From Emydura subglobosa (Eukaryota; Chordata; Testudines; Chelidae): a stretch of DNA of 64,000 nt. The notes beneath the pieces were generated by a model. The model saw nothing but the letters and a program-made list of their open reading frames with translations, did no database searches and was not told where the DNA came from. The position numbers were made by a program, and so were the translations under genes. Of this stretch, positions 39,101 through 54,100 are shown piece by piece; the first letter of the stretch is position 1, and every line of letters begins with the position of its first letter. The stretch lies in NCBI GenBank assembly GCA_007922225.1, contig ML680086.1, forward strand, positions 7,076,065 to 7,140,064, written 5' to 3'.

Positions 39101-42100
39101 CAATCCAAATGGATTTGGGGAAGTCTTTCAGTCATCCTCAGCAGCAATGGACTGGTAGGTCATTTTAGGGATAAGGTGCTGCTGACTACAATCTGATGCA
39201 AACATTAATGATCCCATAATGACAAATGGAAAACCTAACTTCAAGTTCCATTGGTTTCCTTCACACTGAATTTATTTTAAGGACTAAACTATGCAGAAAA
39301 TGTACTTTCATTTTGTTTCTTTTACAGAATTCTACGGTGACAATTGAGGAATTTCACTGTAAGCTCCAAGAGGCCACCAACTTCCCTCTTCGTCCCTTTG
39401 TGATTCCATTTCTGAAGGTGATGGTGAAACTGCAGGGTCTTGCTAATGTTTCAGATGTTGAGCTGAGCAGCCTGTGTTGTTTGGCAGCGCTGTCATTGCT
39501 GAGAACAGGAAGCTCATCAGAGCAATTACACTTAAAGTCACAGGAAGATAGACCAGAATCTATGATGATGCTGACCTAATATGATCAGCTCAGAGGGAAA
39601 GTGTGACTTTGTCATTGACACCATTAAAGATCCTGTATTGTCCATGTGATCATTGTACATTTTCCCTGGGCTGATTGCATCTTAAGGTGATGACTGAATT
39701 CCCTGATACATTTCTTACCATGATCTCATTTTTCCACATACTCTCTTTAACTCCAAGTGTCATAACTTATTTCCTGTTTACTCTGTAACTAATTTCAGCA
39801 GACCGGCTGGGCATGTTTTGAACAGAGGCAAATACATAGGGAAGGGAGTTTCTGAGGTTTCAGAGGAATTATGCACTCCACCAAAAAAAATCAGTAATTG
39901 ATATGTAACATTGCATACTCTCATCATCTCTTTAAAGATGTACTAAAGGCATAAAGCATATGTACTAAATGTTTGTTTATACAGCAATCTGGGATAGCCC
40001 TAACAGTGTTTTAAGGCCTGTAATGTAGTATCATGTCTATTTGTGTGTCAGAAAAATAAAACAAACTAAATTCAGCACTGGAGGCACTGTTCTAATCAAG
40101 TCCTACTTTCAAATTTGCAAGTCAAGAAGCTGGAAGCACAAGGAGGGTTATTGTGTAACCTTTTGTTTCCTAACCCCATTAGTTTCAGGCCCTCTCTAGT
40201 TATCGAGAGAACAGTTTTTTCAAATAAGCATGTCACCTATACAAGCATCATAAAGTGCTGTTTTAATGCACAGCAAAGCAACGGCATGGGCAATGTTCAT
40301 TTTAAACTGTAGACACTTGTTGTGCCATTTGGACAGAGAATTAGAGTCCAGTAGATGGACGGAAGCAGCACTGCTGTCAGATTTCACACACCAAAACTGC
40401 AACGTGCTGCAACCTGTTTTCCAGGCCAACCTTCCCTTGCTGCAGAGGGAGCTGCTGCACTGCGCCCGGGCTGCCAAACAGACGCCTTCCCAGTACCTGG
40501 CCCAGCATGAGCACATCCTGCTAAACACCAACACCACGTCCCCAGCCGACTCCTCTGAGCTGCTGATGGAGGTGAATGGAAATGGCAAGAGACATAGTCC
40601 AGACAGGTAAAGGGAACTGCATGTTCTAGTAAGTTCTTAGTAATGGCCCTGTTCCTGGAGCAGTGAAGTCAAAGTGAAACCCAACGCTGTCTGAGGCAGT
40701 TGTTCTCACCCTGTGTTAAGCCCTCTGGCCTGTTCAAACTCTCGTTCACAGTTAATGACCCCTCTCATTCGCTCTCATTCCTGTGTCCAACATGGCTCGA
40801 CACCTAGAGAATGGTGTGCTTGTGAGGATGCGGTGCCAGGCTTCACAGGATTTTCTTCAGGCACTGATAGGTTATCCAGGCGAGTCTGCCTGAAAGTGAC
40901 TTGCTGGCTAGAAGCTAGCGTGTCTTCTTCAGTCTGGCTAAAAGGCAAGTGGCTTTCCCTAGGGGAGTGAAGTGTGTAGGGAATGGAGGCTGTTCTGGGG
41001 TCAGAGGGGTATATTTCAGAAGTCTATTTTGAGCTTTGCTAGTTGTATTTTGGATAAAGTTTTGTGTGTAATTACATAGGATGTGTCTGGAGTTTAGAGA
41101 GGAGCAACTGGAAATAATTTAAGGTTAAAAAAAAAAAAAAAAAACCAAATGGCAGCGTGTTCTGTAATTATGTTTTGGGTTTTTAAGTGTAATATATTGG
41201 TTTTCTCTTCCTGGTTTGTCCCCAGTAAGTGCTGCTGCCCGACTCTTCTGGTTTGAAATCTGTTTCTCTCCGGACACCTAGGTTCATGCCTTTCCATTTC
41301 TGAATACGTTCTTAGTGCTGACAAAAATCCACCTCTCTTGGCTTGTTTGCAGAAGGGAAGAAAATAGTTTTGAGAGAGACCCACTCCCGTCAGAGCCGCC
41401 TGCCAAGAGAGTGTGCACCATTAGCCCGGCTCCACGACACAGCCCTGCCCTGGCTCTCCCCCTCATGAATCCTCCTGGGCAGTTCCATCCAACTCCACCT
41501 CCGCTCCAGCACTACACCTTGGAAGATATCGCAACTTCCCACCTGTACAGAGACCCCAACAAACTCCTGGAACAGAGGGACATGCGTGACAGACATAGCA
41601 ATCTCGGTAAGAAAGCCAAGGACCCTTCTCTGTCCTATTACTTCATCTCACCAAATCTGTCATGCTAGAGCTCCTGTGGAATTGCCCAGTACACAGAGCA
41701 CAGCTGGGCAGCACATTGAGAGGATCTGCCAATAAAATGCACATTGCCAGAAATCGTTTTCTCCAGGCAGACTAACTGGGGAAGGGGAGTTCCTGGAGCT
41801 CTTTAGAATACAGTTTAAGTGGAGCTATTTGCTGTCGTCAGAGTGGTCCCTCTTGTTGTAGGTAATCCAGGGTATGTCTGCACTGCAGCAGGGGGTGTGC
41901 CTCCCAGCATGGTAGACAGGCCTGTCTTAGCTCTGCTCCAGCTATTGCACTACAATAACGGTGTTTACATTGCGGCACAAGCTGCAGCTTGGGTTAGCCA
42001 CCAAAGCTGAAGGTCTTGGACTCGGGCGACTACCTGCAGTGTAGCCATATTCCCAGAGACCAGTTTCCTAGGAGGTACGTGCATTTGGGGGGGGAAAGCC

Positions 42101-45100
42101 CTGATCAAATCAGTTTTTTTCTTTTCCACACCACTGCTCTTCACTACTGCAACGTACATTTTATCAGTGTAACAAGACTTATTTGTCCTCTGCTGGCTGG
42201 AGCTACCAGACCACTGGTTGAAAGTGTGGTAAGGCCTAATGGAAGAAATCATCCTGTCTAGTCCTAATTTTGGGTGTAATTCACAACAGGCTTAAATGGA
42301 GGCTATCAGGATGAACTCGTGGACCATCGCTTAACAGAGAGAGAGTGGGCTGATGAGTGGAAGCATCTCGATCACGTAAGGAACCTAAAAAAAAAAAAAA
42401 TCCTTTGGGGGCCCAGCAACCAAACCACCAGCTGCTTCGTTTTATGTGACTGTGCCATAGGTGGCATCAAATCAGCGTTTTCTGAGTGGTTCATTTTAGC
42501 ATGCACGAAAAACATTTTAAAATGTGCTGCCATATTTTCCCTAACAAGTCTCTGATATCCTGGTATCTGGGTTTTGGCTAAAACAGGGTAAATGTCTTGG
42601 TGTGCCGTGATGGCCACTCAAAGAGCGCAGAGCCTCCTGCAGGTAAGGAAACAGCAGAAGGCAATATATTTTAATGAAAACTGCAGTGTCATGTAAAGAC
42701 ATTGCAATTGCCACTCCTAGTTGCAGAAGAATGAATACTTTTTTGTTGATAATGTAGTGTTAAGTAGAGCTGTGGCACAGCTTCATTTTTTTAGGTCTGT
42801 TTGGAAATGGAGGGCTGATTGTGACATGGACAAGTGGCACAAACTTGTGTCTTTGTGACAGCTGTCATCTTGTTTGACACACTGGGGATTAAACGTGGGA
42901 CTTCCATAGCTGCTGCAACTTGAGCTAATGTTCTCTAGCTGAGTCTGTAACAGACTCCTGTCCTCTATGGATCAGGCACAGGGGGATCTGTAACACACAC
43001 TCACATGTGGGTTACACCTGCACTTTGCAGGCACAAATACCTGCAAGGATTTATATTTGTCTATGACCTTCAAATAAGTTAATGCCTCTGTGAGCTCAAT
43101 TAGTAACCATGGCACCTGTAAAACCAATTGGACCCAATGCTACCACTTGCATGCACGTACAGGCACAAAATTCTTTCCAGGGGACATACAAATATTAGCA
43201 TTTTAACCTGCAAAGCACTGAGCAAATTGTGGGGTAATTTTGCATGTGCCCAAGTGGGGGCTTGGACAGAGGCCTGGCTGGAAATTTACCCCAAAATATT
43301 GTTCATTCTTCTGATTCTAATCCTGGATTTTGGGTCTCTGTTAAGTCAACGAGAACTATTGAAGGCTTTCCAAGTGGATACCTGCATATAACATAATTGT
43401 GATAAGATTGTGTTGTCAGGGGGGAGGGGATATCAAAGTTAAAGTATTTTCTAAATCCCGCACAGTTGGGATATGGCTGGTTTCTGACCACCAGGAATCC
43501 TAGAAATCCATTTGCCGTGGAAAAACCCAGAAAAACGTGGAATTTGTGTTTTTACAGAGAATCTTTAGTTTTTACATTTTGTGAAAAAATAAAAACCTAT
43601 CTTAATTATTAACTAAATGTTACTGAAAGTACCAGTGTCATCACTTATCCCAGAAGTTCTGCAACTGGGGAGAGCAGAAGAGTGATAAGCTGATAGCCAC
43701 GGTGCTGCATGGCCAGAGTGCAGTTCTATTTATTTTATTTTATTATAATGATCGATGGTACTGATGGACGTTGAACTTGTTTAAACGTTGTAAATATACC
43801 AATATAACATTGTTTTCAACTGATACCTATGTACATTGTGGCTAGGGAAACTAAAATTGAAAGTTTTATTTTAATCATGGAAAAATGTGGGTTTTGTTCT
43901 TTTATCGGAGAATTTAGGTTTTTTACTAGGAATACTAGGATCCCTGTTGACAACTATCTGTTCCCTAAGGCAAGGTCGATCTCTGGCTGGTGGAGAATCA
44001 CTGTGTACACACTGCATACCCTCTGGTTTCTGTGCAGTTCTAGATGATAGGAGTTGGATAGAAATTCAGAATACAATATGCAGTCTTTTCAGGAATAGCT
44101 TTATAAGCGTTGAGTGTCAGACTTTAACCCTCTCTTACATGGCTGATGGGAAATAGCCAAAAATTATATCGCCATAGGAAATTTCAGTTTTGTAAAGCAG
44201 TAGTTTGATTAAAGTTGCAGCCCAATAAAGAGAAATTTCTCATAATTTTGTCCCACACTTTCCACCAAATGCCACGTGAATGAATGAGCTGTTTGAACAA
44301 GAATTGTGTGAGAGTAGCTGATATCATTTTTTTCCTGTCTTTCTGAGTGCCACAAGTACTTTCCAATGGTTGAAATTGTGCCAATAATTGGTCCAAACAG
44401 ACACAAATCCCTAGCCTTGTCTGTAGATACATAGTAAAGAATAAGAAGTCAAATAGGAACCTGCCATCATGCCATCTGACAGCGTGAAAGCAGAACCCAT
44501 TTGAATAATACTTTATCTAAAGTAATGAGGGAAATCTCAGTTGTTGTGAGATAATGTTCTGCTTTATTTCACCGGGACTTTGAATGTCTCTGATCTTCCC
44601 ATTACATTCAAACGATTCTGCATTCTTTGTTCTACATAAGCTTGTTGTTGGGAAATGCATTCTCAATTTGGCAGCTTCCACTAAGAAACCAGTTTCTGCT
44701 ATAGAGAACGCTGAAGAAACCGGCATCTGTAAGCGGTTCTGAAAATTGGCCTCTCTCTCTCCAACAGGCATTGAATTGCATCATGGAAATGGTGGAGAAG
44801 ACGCGGCGCTCCATGGCTGTGCTGCGGCGCTGTCAGGAGGCTGACCGGGAGGAGCTCACCTACTGGAAGAGGCGTTGTAGTGAGACCACAGAGACGAGGA
44901 AGGGAGGGAGTGAATTCATCTCAAGGCAACACAGTCCCGGGAGCTCTGACTCCATCAGCAGTGGTAAGAGACAGAGCCAACTGCTGCCGCGTTGTTGCAG
45001 AGTGGCTCACTGGTCACTTGAAGCTGTGTTTCCACAGCAGCGTCATCCACATTTGGGTGAGATACAAACCTATCAAATGTGTCCGATCTAAAAGCAGCAG

Positions 45101-48100
45101 AATGGGGAGTGTTGCAAGGCAACATTGAGTTGGATCAAGTACTTTGAAACTTACATATGTCAGTGAGCAACTGGAAGAAGAATAAGTTGTTCAGACCATG
45201 TGAGACTGAAGGGGTTTGAAAATGAAGTTGATGTTGAATTACAGGGGCGCCCCAAAATAAGGAACGCTCTTCTTTTTGTTTGTTTGTTTTAAATTGGAAG
45301 CATGGTGAACTTGTAGCTGCCTATAATTCTGAAGTGGCTTGAGCAACTTCCCTCAAACTTTGCAAAAATTAAAAAATTCTCGGGAGAAATTTCTCTTTAG
45401 GAAGATTTTTGGCGGCAAAGGAGAGAATAGGGTGAAGAACGGCTGCAGCCATAATTGTGAAAACCAGTACTCATTTGCACCCCAATATCTCTGAAAGTAC
45501 CAAGGAACTGTAGGCTTTATTTTAGAAGCAGGTTTTCATTAGGAAGAAATCTTTTTCATTGAATAAGTTTAAAGCCATGAAGAAAGTATACCCTACGAAT
45601 GGCCACTTTTAATATATTGGAAGTATAGTCTTTAATGATATGCCAGAAATTCTACTCTGCTCTGCTCTGCTTTACCCTTAAAAAATGGCACAGTGAGCTT
45701 CTGTTTGTCACTCAAATTCCAGATCAAAGGTGGCTAAATTACAAGTAAAAAGGTGTGTTGCTTTGTTTTCTGTACCTGCCTGCCATACGAACTTGCCCTG
45801 GGCTATGAGAGTCACACTAGACTCTTTCCTTTTCATTCATTCATTCATTCATTCATTTCTTTGCCATTGGTAATAAAAGTTCTGCAGGACAAATGATTCC
45901 CTCAGGGACATCTTGTACAGCCCTGTTGCCTTCAGTTGGGTTTTTACAGATTTAGCCAACTAGAGCTTAGCAAACAATTCTGTTGACAGCACAAAAGAGA
46001 CAGAACCCAGCTCCCTCTTTCTTATCGATTGTTGGGTTTTGATTCTGCATGGCTAACTGGAGCAGCCAAGTGGTAAAAAGTCACTGGAGTCAGCAGGTGG
46101 TAATGTATGCAGGCAGGGAGCAGATCTGTTAAGTATAGTGAGTACCATTGAATGTCATTGCTTCTCAAGCGTAAAACAGCTTTTTAAAGCTACTCAGAAC
46201 TGAGGTAGCTACAGCACCAAGGTGTTAAAAATGAATTAAAAGAGCAGGCATCTTGTTGAGTTCTCCCTGAACAGGCTGTAATGCCAAGGACTGTAATACC
46301 AGTGCTTTTAAGCTAGAGGGTGTAGTTAGATCAAAAATCTCCAAGTGAGTGAAATAGCTTGAATTAGCTGGTGTATAGGTTGCTGAGTTTTTTGTAAGAA
46401 CCTATGGAACACCAAACTAAGATTTCTCCCTCTTCCATTACTCTTTGGCTTAGTTTAGTTTAATTTTTTTTGAAGTCATGTGAACCTTTAGAAAACCATA
46501 TTTTAAAAAAATATATACCAGAAAGAATCCTGTGTATAAGCCAGAGCACTGGATTTCTAAAACCTCTCCAGTGGAAATATGTTTTGAATTGCTGAAATCA
46601 TGTGATACCAAATAAATATTGTTTAGCAGCGGCTGTCACATTTGGCTTATGTTGTATTGGGTGTGTTGTCTATACACCTATAGGTTTAAGAGATGAATAG
46701 TTTGTATTTCAATTAATCTGTGAGTTGCCTTTGGGATCCATGGGAATAAAAAGTGCTATATTTAATTCAGTGCATTGTTAGTATAGATTGACGTTCACAA
46801 TCATTGCACACAGCAAATGTTTGATGAGCTATATTTATTAATATAGCCTGTGATTATAAAGTATCAGAAGATGGAAATGGATTACGCTGTGCAATAAATC
46901 ATGCAGGACACTAATTAAAAGTTGTAATTTATCATCCTGCCATTTGATGAATGGTCTTAGCTGCAGAAATCATTTGCTTTGGGTTTTAGCTATTAAGCCT
47001 ATCATGGTCCCTTGGTGCATTAGCTAGGTTTGTAGACACTGTCTGCGGGTTCTCATAGCTTTCTTTAGGGGTTTGGAGTGACTGTTTTAAGCAAAATAAC
47101 TCAGGGAGAGGAGAGATTGCTGATCCCTCAATGTAGTCCTTGTTTCCACAGATTCCCAGCGGGACTTCAGCAGCAGGTCAGGGACGGGCTATGTTACTGA
47201 AGAGATATGGAAAAAGGCTGGTAAGTATTTGTAGATGTTCACTTGACAAGAGCCCACAAGCTTAAGGGATAAATGCAAATGGGACACAGGGCCAGATGCA
47301 AAGTCATGCTTGTAGAAAAGCAACTTGAATGTGCCATTCTTCTCCTGGCTGGTGGGTTATATGCTGCATGCGCGCCACCTCCTTCACTCCCCCCCACTAA
47401 AGTATAAATACCTGGCGAGAGGGTGTTGGACGCACACTGTGAAAATGTGCATCTGAACTTGATGCGTCCAACAGCGGAATGTGCAGGGTTTGAGTAATGC
47501 ATTGGGGAAACGAATCCTGTTGCAGGGCAACCCAGCACCATCTCATCTAAACTAACCTGGGCTCCTCCATTTCTTGGGCCTTTGATCTGCTTGGTTTTTC
47601 TAGCCTATTGTTGCCTACTCTTGCCCTAGTCCTGCCTGGATTTACAACACGATTCAGTGGCTACAAGTTGATAGATTAGCAACCAAAAGCAGTTGGCATG
47701 TAAGGGCTGATCAGAAGGCTGTGTAGAACCAGATGCTGGACTGACTGGTGCCCAGTAGGCGGGCTTATCCTAGTAAGCATCATGACAGTTGGCACTAACT
47801 AGGCACCTTTGTCATCCGCCTCAGCACCGTGGCCGTGAATTGACTTGCCTGTGGCAACTGAACTCCCCTCTCGCCCTAGAGTTTGTCTCTTCAGCTCAGG
47901 GTGAGGTTCATTGGCACAGGGCCGTATCCTTAACTGCTTATTGTCTCTTTAGTGTATCCAACCTAACACGGAATAGTGCTGCCCATGGGATTTACTTTCC
48001 CAGTTTCACTCAGTCTTCTCTGTCCAAGGCGTGTTTTGCCTGCGAGGCTGGTTGAAGAGACTGTTGTTTTCTTCCAGAAGAAGCCGTGAATGAGGTGAAG

Positions 48101-51100
48101 CGCCAGGCCATGTCTGAGGTACAGAAAGCTGTGGCTGAGGCAGAGCAGAAGGCGTTTGAAATGATTGCATCCGAGAGGGCCCGCATGGAACAAACCATTG
48201 CGGATGCAAAGCGCCAAGCTACTGAGGATGCCTTCCTGGTAATTAATGAGCAGGAGGAGTCTACAGAGGTAAGAAACCAGGGCCATATCCCTGCAGTCTG
48301 GGCTAGGAGGACAATGAGTTGTGTTCTAAGGTGAGATTTTCAAAGTCACAAAAGACTGTCAGGATCCCAGTTCCCATTGACTTGCAGTGGGTGTTGGGCC
48401 CTGAACTCCTGTTTTGCTCCTTTGACAGCAGGATCAATTTAGAAAGGATTCCATTTGACGTGCCGTGAAGCCTGTATAAGAGGCTACCTCTGTTAGGTCA
48501 GCTCTTGTATGGGAAAATAGTGTCGAAAGTCCAATATGTAGGGGGATTCTAATTCAGTGTAGCTACTGCGGAGTTGCTCCAGATTTATCCCAGTGTGCAA
48601 AATCCCAGGGAACAAAATCATACTTGTTGGATACAGTTCTGTTCCACTTTCCTCTTGATACAACCACTCTTAAGCAACTAATTTTGTTTCAGTCCCTAGA
48701 GTAGTTTAAAAAGTTTTTTTCTTTAAGAACATACATAAGAATGGCCATACTGGGTTAGACCAATGGTCTATCTGGCCCAGTATCCTGTCTTCTGACAGTG
48801 ACCAGTGCCAGCTGCTTCATAGAGAATGAATAGAACAGGTCATCATCAATTGATCCATCCCGTCGCCCATTCCCAGCCTCTGGCAAACAGCAATCCCTGC
48901 TTATCCTGGCTAATAGCTATTGATGGACCTATCCTCCATGAATTTACCTAGTTCTTTTTTGAATCCCATTATAGTCTTGGCCTTCTCAACATCCTCTGGC
49001 AAGGAGTTCCACAGGTTGACTGTGTGTTGTGTGAAGAAATACTTCCTTTTAAACTTGTTGCCTATTACTTTCGTTTGGTGACCCCTATTTCTTGTGTTAT
49101 GAGAAGGAGTAAATAACACTTCCTTGTTTACTTTCTCCACACCAGTCATGATTTGATAGACCTCTATCCATATCCCCCTTAGTTGTCTCTTTTTCAAGCT
49201 GAAAATTCCCAGTCTTAGTAATCTCTCCTCATATGGAAGCTTTTCCATACCCCTAATAATTTTAGTTGCCTTTTTCTATACCTTTCCCAATTCCAATATA
49301 TCTTTTTTGAGATGAGGTGACCAGATCTGCATGCAGTACTTAAGATGTGGGTGTATCATGGATTTATAAAGAGGCACTATGATATTTTCTGTATTATTAT
49401 CTATGCCTTTCCTAATGATTCCCAGCATTTCTAGCTTTTTTGACTGCAGTTGCACATTGAATGGATGTTTTCAGAGAACGATCCACAATGACTCCAAGAT
49501 CTTTCTTGAGTGGTAACAGCTAATTTAGACCCCGTTCTATATGGATAGTTGGGATTATGTTTTCGAATGTGCAGTACTTTGCATGTATCAACATTGAATT
49601 TCATCCACCATTTTGCTGCCTAGTCAGCCAATTTTGTGAGATCCCTTTATAACTTTTCAGTTTGCTTTGGACTTAACTAATTGAGTAGTTTGGTATCATC
49701 TGCAGATTTTGCCACCTCACTGTTTACTCCTTTTTCCAGAACATTCAGGTCATTTATGAATATATTGAACAGTACTTGTCCCAGTACAGACCCCTTAGGG
49801 ACACTACTATTTACCTCTCTGCATTCTGAAAACTGACCATTTATTCCTACCCTTTGTTTCCTATCTTTTAACCAGCTACTGATCCAGAAGAAGACCTTCC
49901 CTCTTATTTCATGACCACTAACTTTGCTTAAGATCCTTTAGTGAGGGATCTTGTCAGAGGCTGTCTGAAAATCAAAGTACACTCAATCCACTGGATCACT
50001 CTTGTCCACATGCTTGTTGACCCTCTCAAAATATTCTAGTAGATTGGTGAGGCATGATTTCCCTTTACAGATACCATGTTGACTCTTCCCCAACAAATCG
50101 AATTAATCTATGTGTCTGATAATTCTGTTCTTTACTATAGTTTCAACCAATTTGCCTGGTATTGAAGTTAGGCTTACCAGCCCATAATTGCTGGGATCGA
50201 CTCTGGAGCCTTTTTAAAAAATTGGCGTCACATTCTGTATATCTTAATGTTTTTATAATAATAGCTCATCCGTAGCTCTCAAAGCACCTTACAAAGGATA
50301 TCAGTATCGTTACCCCACATTTTACACATGGGAAAACCGAGGCACTGAGAGGGGAAGTGACCTGCCCAGGGTCACTCAGTGGGCTAGTGGCAGAACCAGG
50401 AATAGAACCCAGGTCTCCTGAGTCCTAGTCCAAGTGCCCTAACCACTAGGCCACACTGCCACCCAAAAGACAGGCAACATCCTTGTTTGAGTCCTCATTT
50501 TGTTCCAGATGAGCATTCAGAGACTTACCTGGATCATAATATAGCAGTCTGTAAGTGTGTGTCCATGCATCCATCTTTCTGTCTGTGCAGACTGGCATGG
50601 TGAATATCATCTTGGATATTGGGGTTTGCATTGTCTTACAAAACATATGCTGCAAAACAGCTTCATTTTGAGATAAACATTTAACTGTGCTCCACATATA
50701 GCCCCAGTATTTTTCTCATTAGTGAAAACTTGTGAAGCCTAATGAATCATGAACAATCTTGAGCAGGTTAGTGTGAAATTTTAATTTGATCCTTCCAGAA
50801 CTAAAGAAATACAAAATATACCCAACAGGGTATTTTCATGTTTTCTGGACTGTGACGTTTGATTCCTTCATAGCTAGCGGGCACTGGTAGGTAAAGATTG
50901 ATTTTATGAAAATGGGTTCTAACCTTCCTCATTAATAATGCCTAACATTATTACAATGGAAATTTAGTTTATTTACTGTTGGTTCTCATATACCATCACA
51001 ATGCTGCAATATTAAGATTGCAGCTATTATAGGGGAATATTTAACTAAGTACTAACGCTGTTTACCCTGGTATCTCTGCCTCACTGGCAACAACTCCGCC

Positions 51101-54100
51101 ATTCTCCCCATCATTCAGTGGTTCAGCTTTGGGGTTACCTTAGATTCCTATCCCCTTGTCACGTCCAGGCTCTCGCCACATGACATTCCACCATATTTTC
51201 CCCCAATGCTGATTTATTAACCCTGTGCTTCCCCTTATTAATGGGCCCCTTGAAGTGTGTTGTCCACGGTGGTGAACGTCGGGGGTTCTGTATGCAACTT
51301 CCTGGAGCTAATGGAGGGAAAACTAGTTTAACACTGAAAACGACAGGAGATGCACGTGAGGCATGGAGAAAAAAGACTGGGAAAGGATAAATCCCAGACA
51401 CAGTTGGGGGCTTTTTAAGAGGAAACTTAAGATTCTCACCACTCACCTAAAAACATATAAACAGCCAGACTGGGTCAGACCAATGGTCCATCTAGCCCAA
51501 TATTCTATCTCTGACGTAGCCTGTACCAGAGCGTCAATGGGAGTGTAACTTAACAGGGCAATTTTGGAGAGATCCACTCCTGTTTTCCCCTCCCAGCTTC
51601 TAGTGGAGGTTTAGGGTTGCCTTGAGCATGGGGTTGCATCCCAGACCATCTTGGCTAATAGCTATTGATAGACCTGTCTGCCATGAACTCATCCAGTTGT
51701 TTTTTGAACCCAGTTATATTTTTGGCCATTGCAACATCCCATGGCAACAGGTTCCACAGATGAATTGTGCGTTGTGTGAAAAAGTACTTCCTCTTGTTAG
51801 TATTCAACCTGCTGCCCATTAATTTCATCAGGTGACCCCTAGGTTCTACTTCGAGTGATTGCTCGTATCCATTCCCATATAGGTGAGTGCGTACCCCGTG
51901 CACTGGTTCCCGGAACTTTTTTTCCCTTAGCAAGCCCTGTAGGGCCGGCTCAGGCACCCCCTGGAGTGCCACGCTCATGCCACGGTATATTTGGCACCGC
52001 CGGCCCTGCGGGCCCTCAGTTCCTTCTTTCTGCCCGTTGATGGTTGCTGGAAAGTCTGCCTCTTGCTCAGCAAGTAGTTTCCCCGTTGTTCTACCATTGT
52101 TTATTAGTTAAATAGTTAAGTATAGTAGTTAAGGTTGAACAGTGTTAAGATAATTAGATTAGATAGATAGCCCTCAGGGGCTTAAGGTTGGACCATGCCG
52201 GGCTCAACCGGTTTCAAGTCCTGTGCCACTTGTGGCAAGGCATTTCCAGTGAGCGACCCTCACGACCACTGCCTCCATTGTCTCGGGGAGCAGCACTGTA
52301 AAGATAAATGTAAGATCTGCAAGGCCTTCAAGCCGCGTACGCAGGAGGAGAGAGACGCGCACTTGAAGGCCATCCTGATGGAGTCCGTGCTCCAGCCAGA
52401 CTCCAAACCAGCACGGTCCCCTATGGCATCGAGCGTCTCCTCTGTGCGGAGCGCCCCACCGGCACTGGCATCAACACATCAACAACCTTCGGTGCCGAAA
52501 AAGAAGAAGCAGCAGGACGCCACCCACAAGAACTCCCCCGCACCGCCTGTCCGGCCGGGGGTCAATCAGGAGATGCCCTAGCCCCATGCCATGGAGAGTA
52601 CTCCGGCACCCGCATCTCCCTGCAGGGAGACTCCCCCGACTCCTGGGGGTGGGGGAGCGCCTCTGCAAGGGCTCTCGACATCGGAGGCGTTCGCTGTGGC
52701 ACGCGCCCTCATGGACATGCCCATGCCTCCGTCCCCCACTCGGCCAAGGGCGCAGGGACTGGTGTCTCGGGGTAAACCCATGCTGGGTGGCCCCAGTGGG
52801 GGTGGTAGAGACAGGAGTCCAGGTCTCCCCGCCAGACGGTCGCAGAGGGTAGAGAGTGCGGGCTCCCCTCTGAGCTCCGACATTGAGTCGTCGAGCTCCC
52901 TGACACCGCGGCACCGAGGGCAGTCTAGAGGTTCCCGCACAAGGCGACGCCGCTACAGTTCCGCCTCATGTGGGGGTCACAATTTGGCCCGGTGCGGATC
53001 CCAGTGCCCGACAAGACCTGACATGTTCGGCACCGGTCCAGATCCCCAGCACACAGCCCGACGCGGATCCCAGCGCCTGAGGAGACCAGACATGCTCAGC
53101 ACTGGTCCAGATCCCCAGCATGCAGTCTGGCGCAGATCCTGGTGCCCGACAAGATAACCAAGCGATGCCGGTCCAGATCCCCAGCAAGTAGCCTGGCACG
53201 ACTCCCGGCACCAGCAGAGACTCAACGGCACCGGTCCCGATCCCTGGGTCGTAGTCCGGCACGGATCCCGATGCCAAAGGACTTGGCACCGACGGCGACT
53301 CCAGCACCACGCCACCGATCAAGGTCCTCAGAGTTGGAGGCAGTGCAGAGACGTCACAGCTGGCATTGCTTCCAGTCCCCGAGGGACAAGTGTCATCGCA
53401 AGACCTCGGCGCGGAGGCGGAGGTCGTATTCCAGCTCCTCCAGCCGCTTGCCCCCCTGCTGGCACCACAGGTGTCGGCACCAATGATCCTCCTTGTCGAC
53501 ATCGTCTCGGGGCAGCATCGCAGGCACCAATCCAGCGGCTCGGGATTCCGTGCCCACCATCAGGAGGCTACCCAGTCAGCACCGATGCCGGCACCAGCAT
53601 GGCCACAAGGGCCTTGGCAGTGGCTGTACTGGTGGCCTTGGGGGACCCGGACGGGCCAGGGTTCGGTCTCGGTCCAGTCCTCAGTGACCCAACCAGCACC
53701 CCCTCCTCCGAGCCAGCTGGACAAGGGCCATTCCTCGGAGGAAGAATTGGACCCTGAGGAGGGTCCCTCCACGGGGCCCCTCCCACAATCCTCCTCATCT
53801 TCCCCTGACGATGGGCCATAGGGCACCCCTACCAGACTTCAAGGCACACCAGTAACTTCTCAAGAGGGTGGCCAGCAATTTAAATTTGGAGCTCAAGGAG
53901 CTCTCTGAGGAGGAGGACCCCCTCTTTGGTGTGTCAGGATCAGCAGGGCCATCTAGAGTCACCCTTCCAGTACACGAGGGGATTTTGAAGCTGGCCAAGG
54001 CCATCTGGCAAACTCCTGCCTCGGTTGTCCCTACGTCCAAAGGCGCCGAGAGGAAGTAGTATGTTCCCATGGAGGGGTTCGAATTTTTATACACCCACCC

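Larger units (their letters stand above)
37476..39327 (+). other. Intron B-C of CBFA2T2
   Basis: This 1.85 kb intron holds a MIR-type SINE (38185-38345) and an (AT)n run at 38361-38381. The rest is unremarkable AT-rich sequence. Confidence 0.75.

Noticed and set aside
39418..39579. Extension of exon C to the stop at 39577-39579
   Set aside because: The family sequence continues from FLK to ANLPLLQ, which is present in exon D with a good acceptor; the extension is intron read-through.
53142..53486. An SR-protein-like open frame
   Set aside because: It lies between the Gag N- and C-terminal parts of the DIRS element in the same orientation and is part of that Gag.
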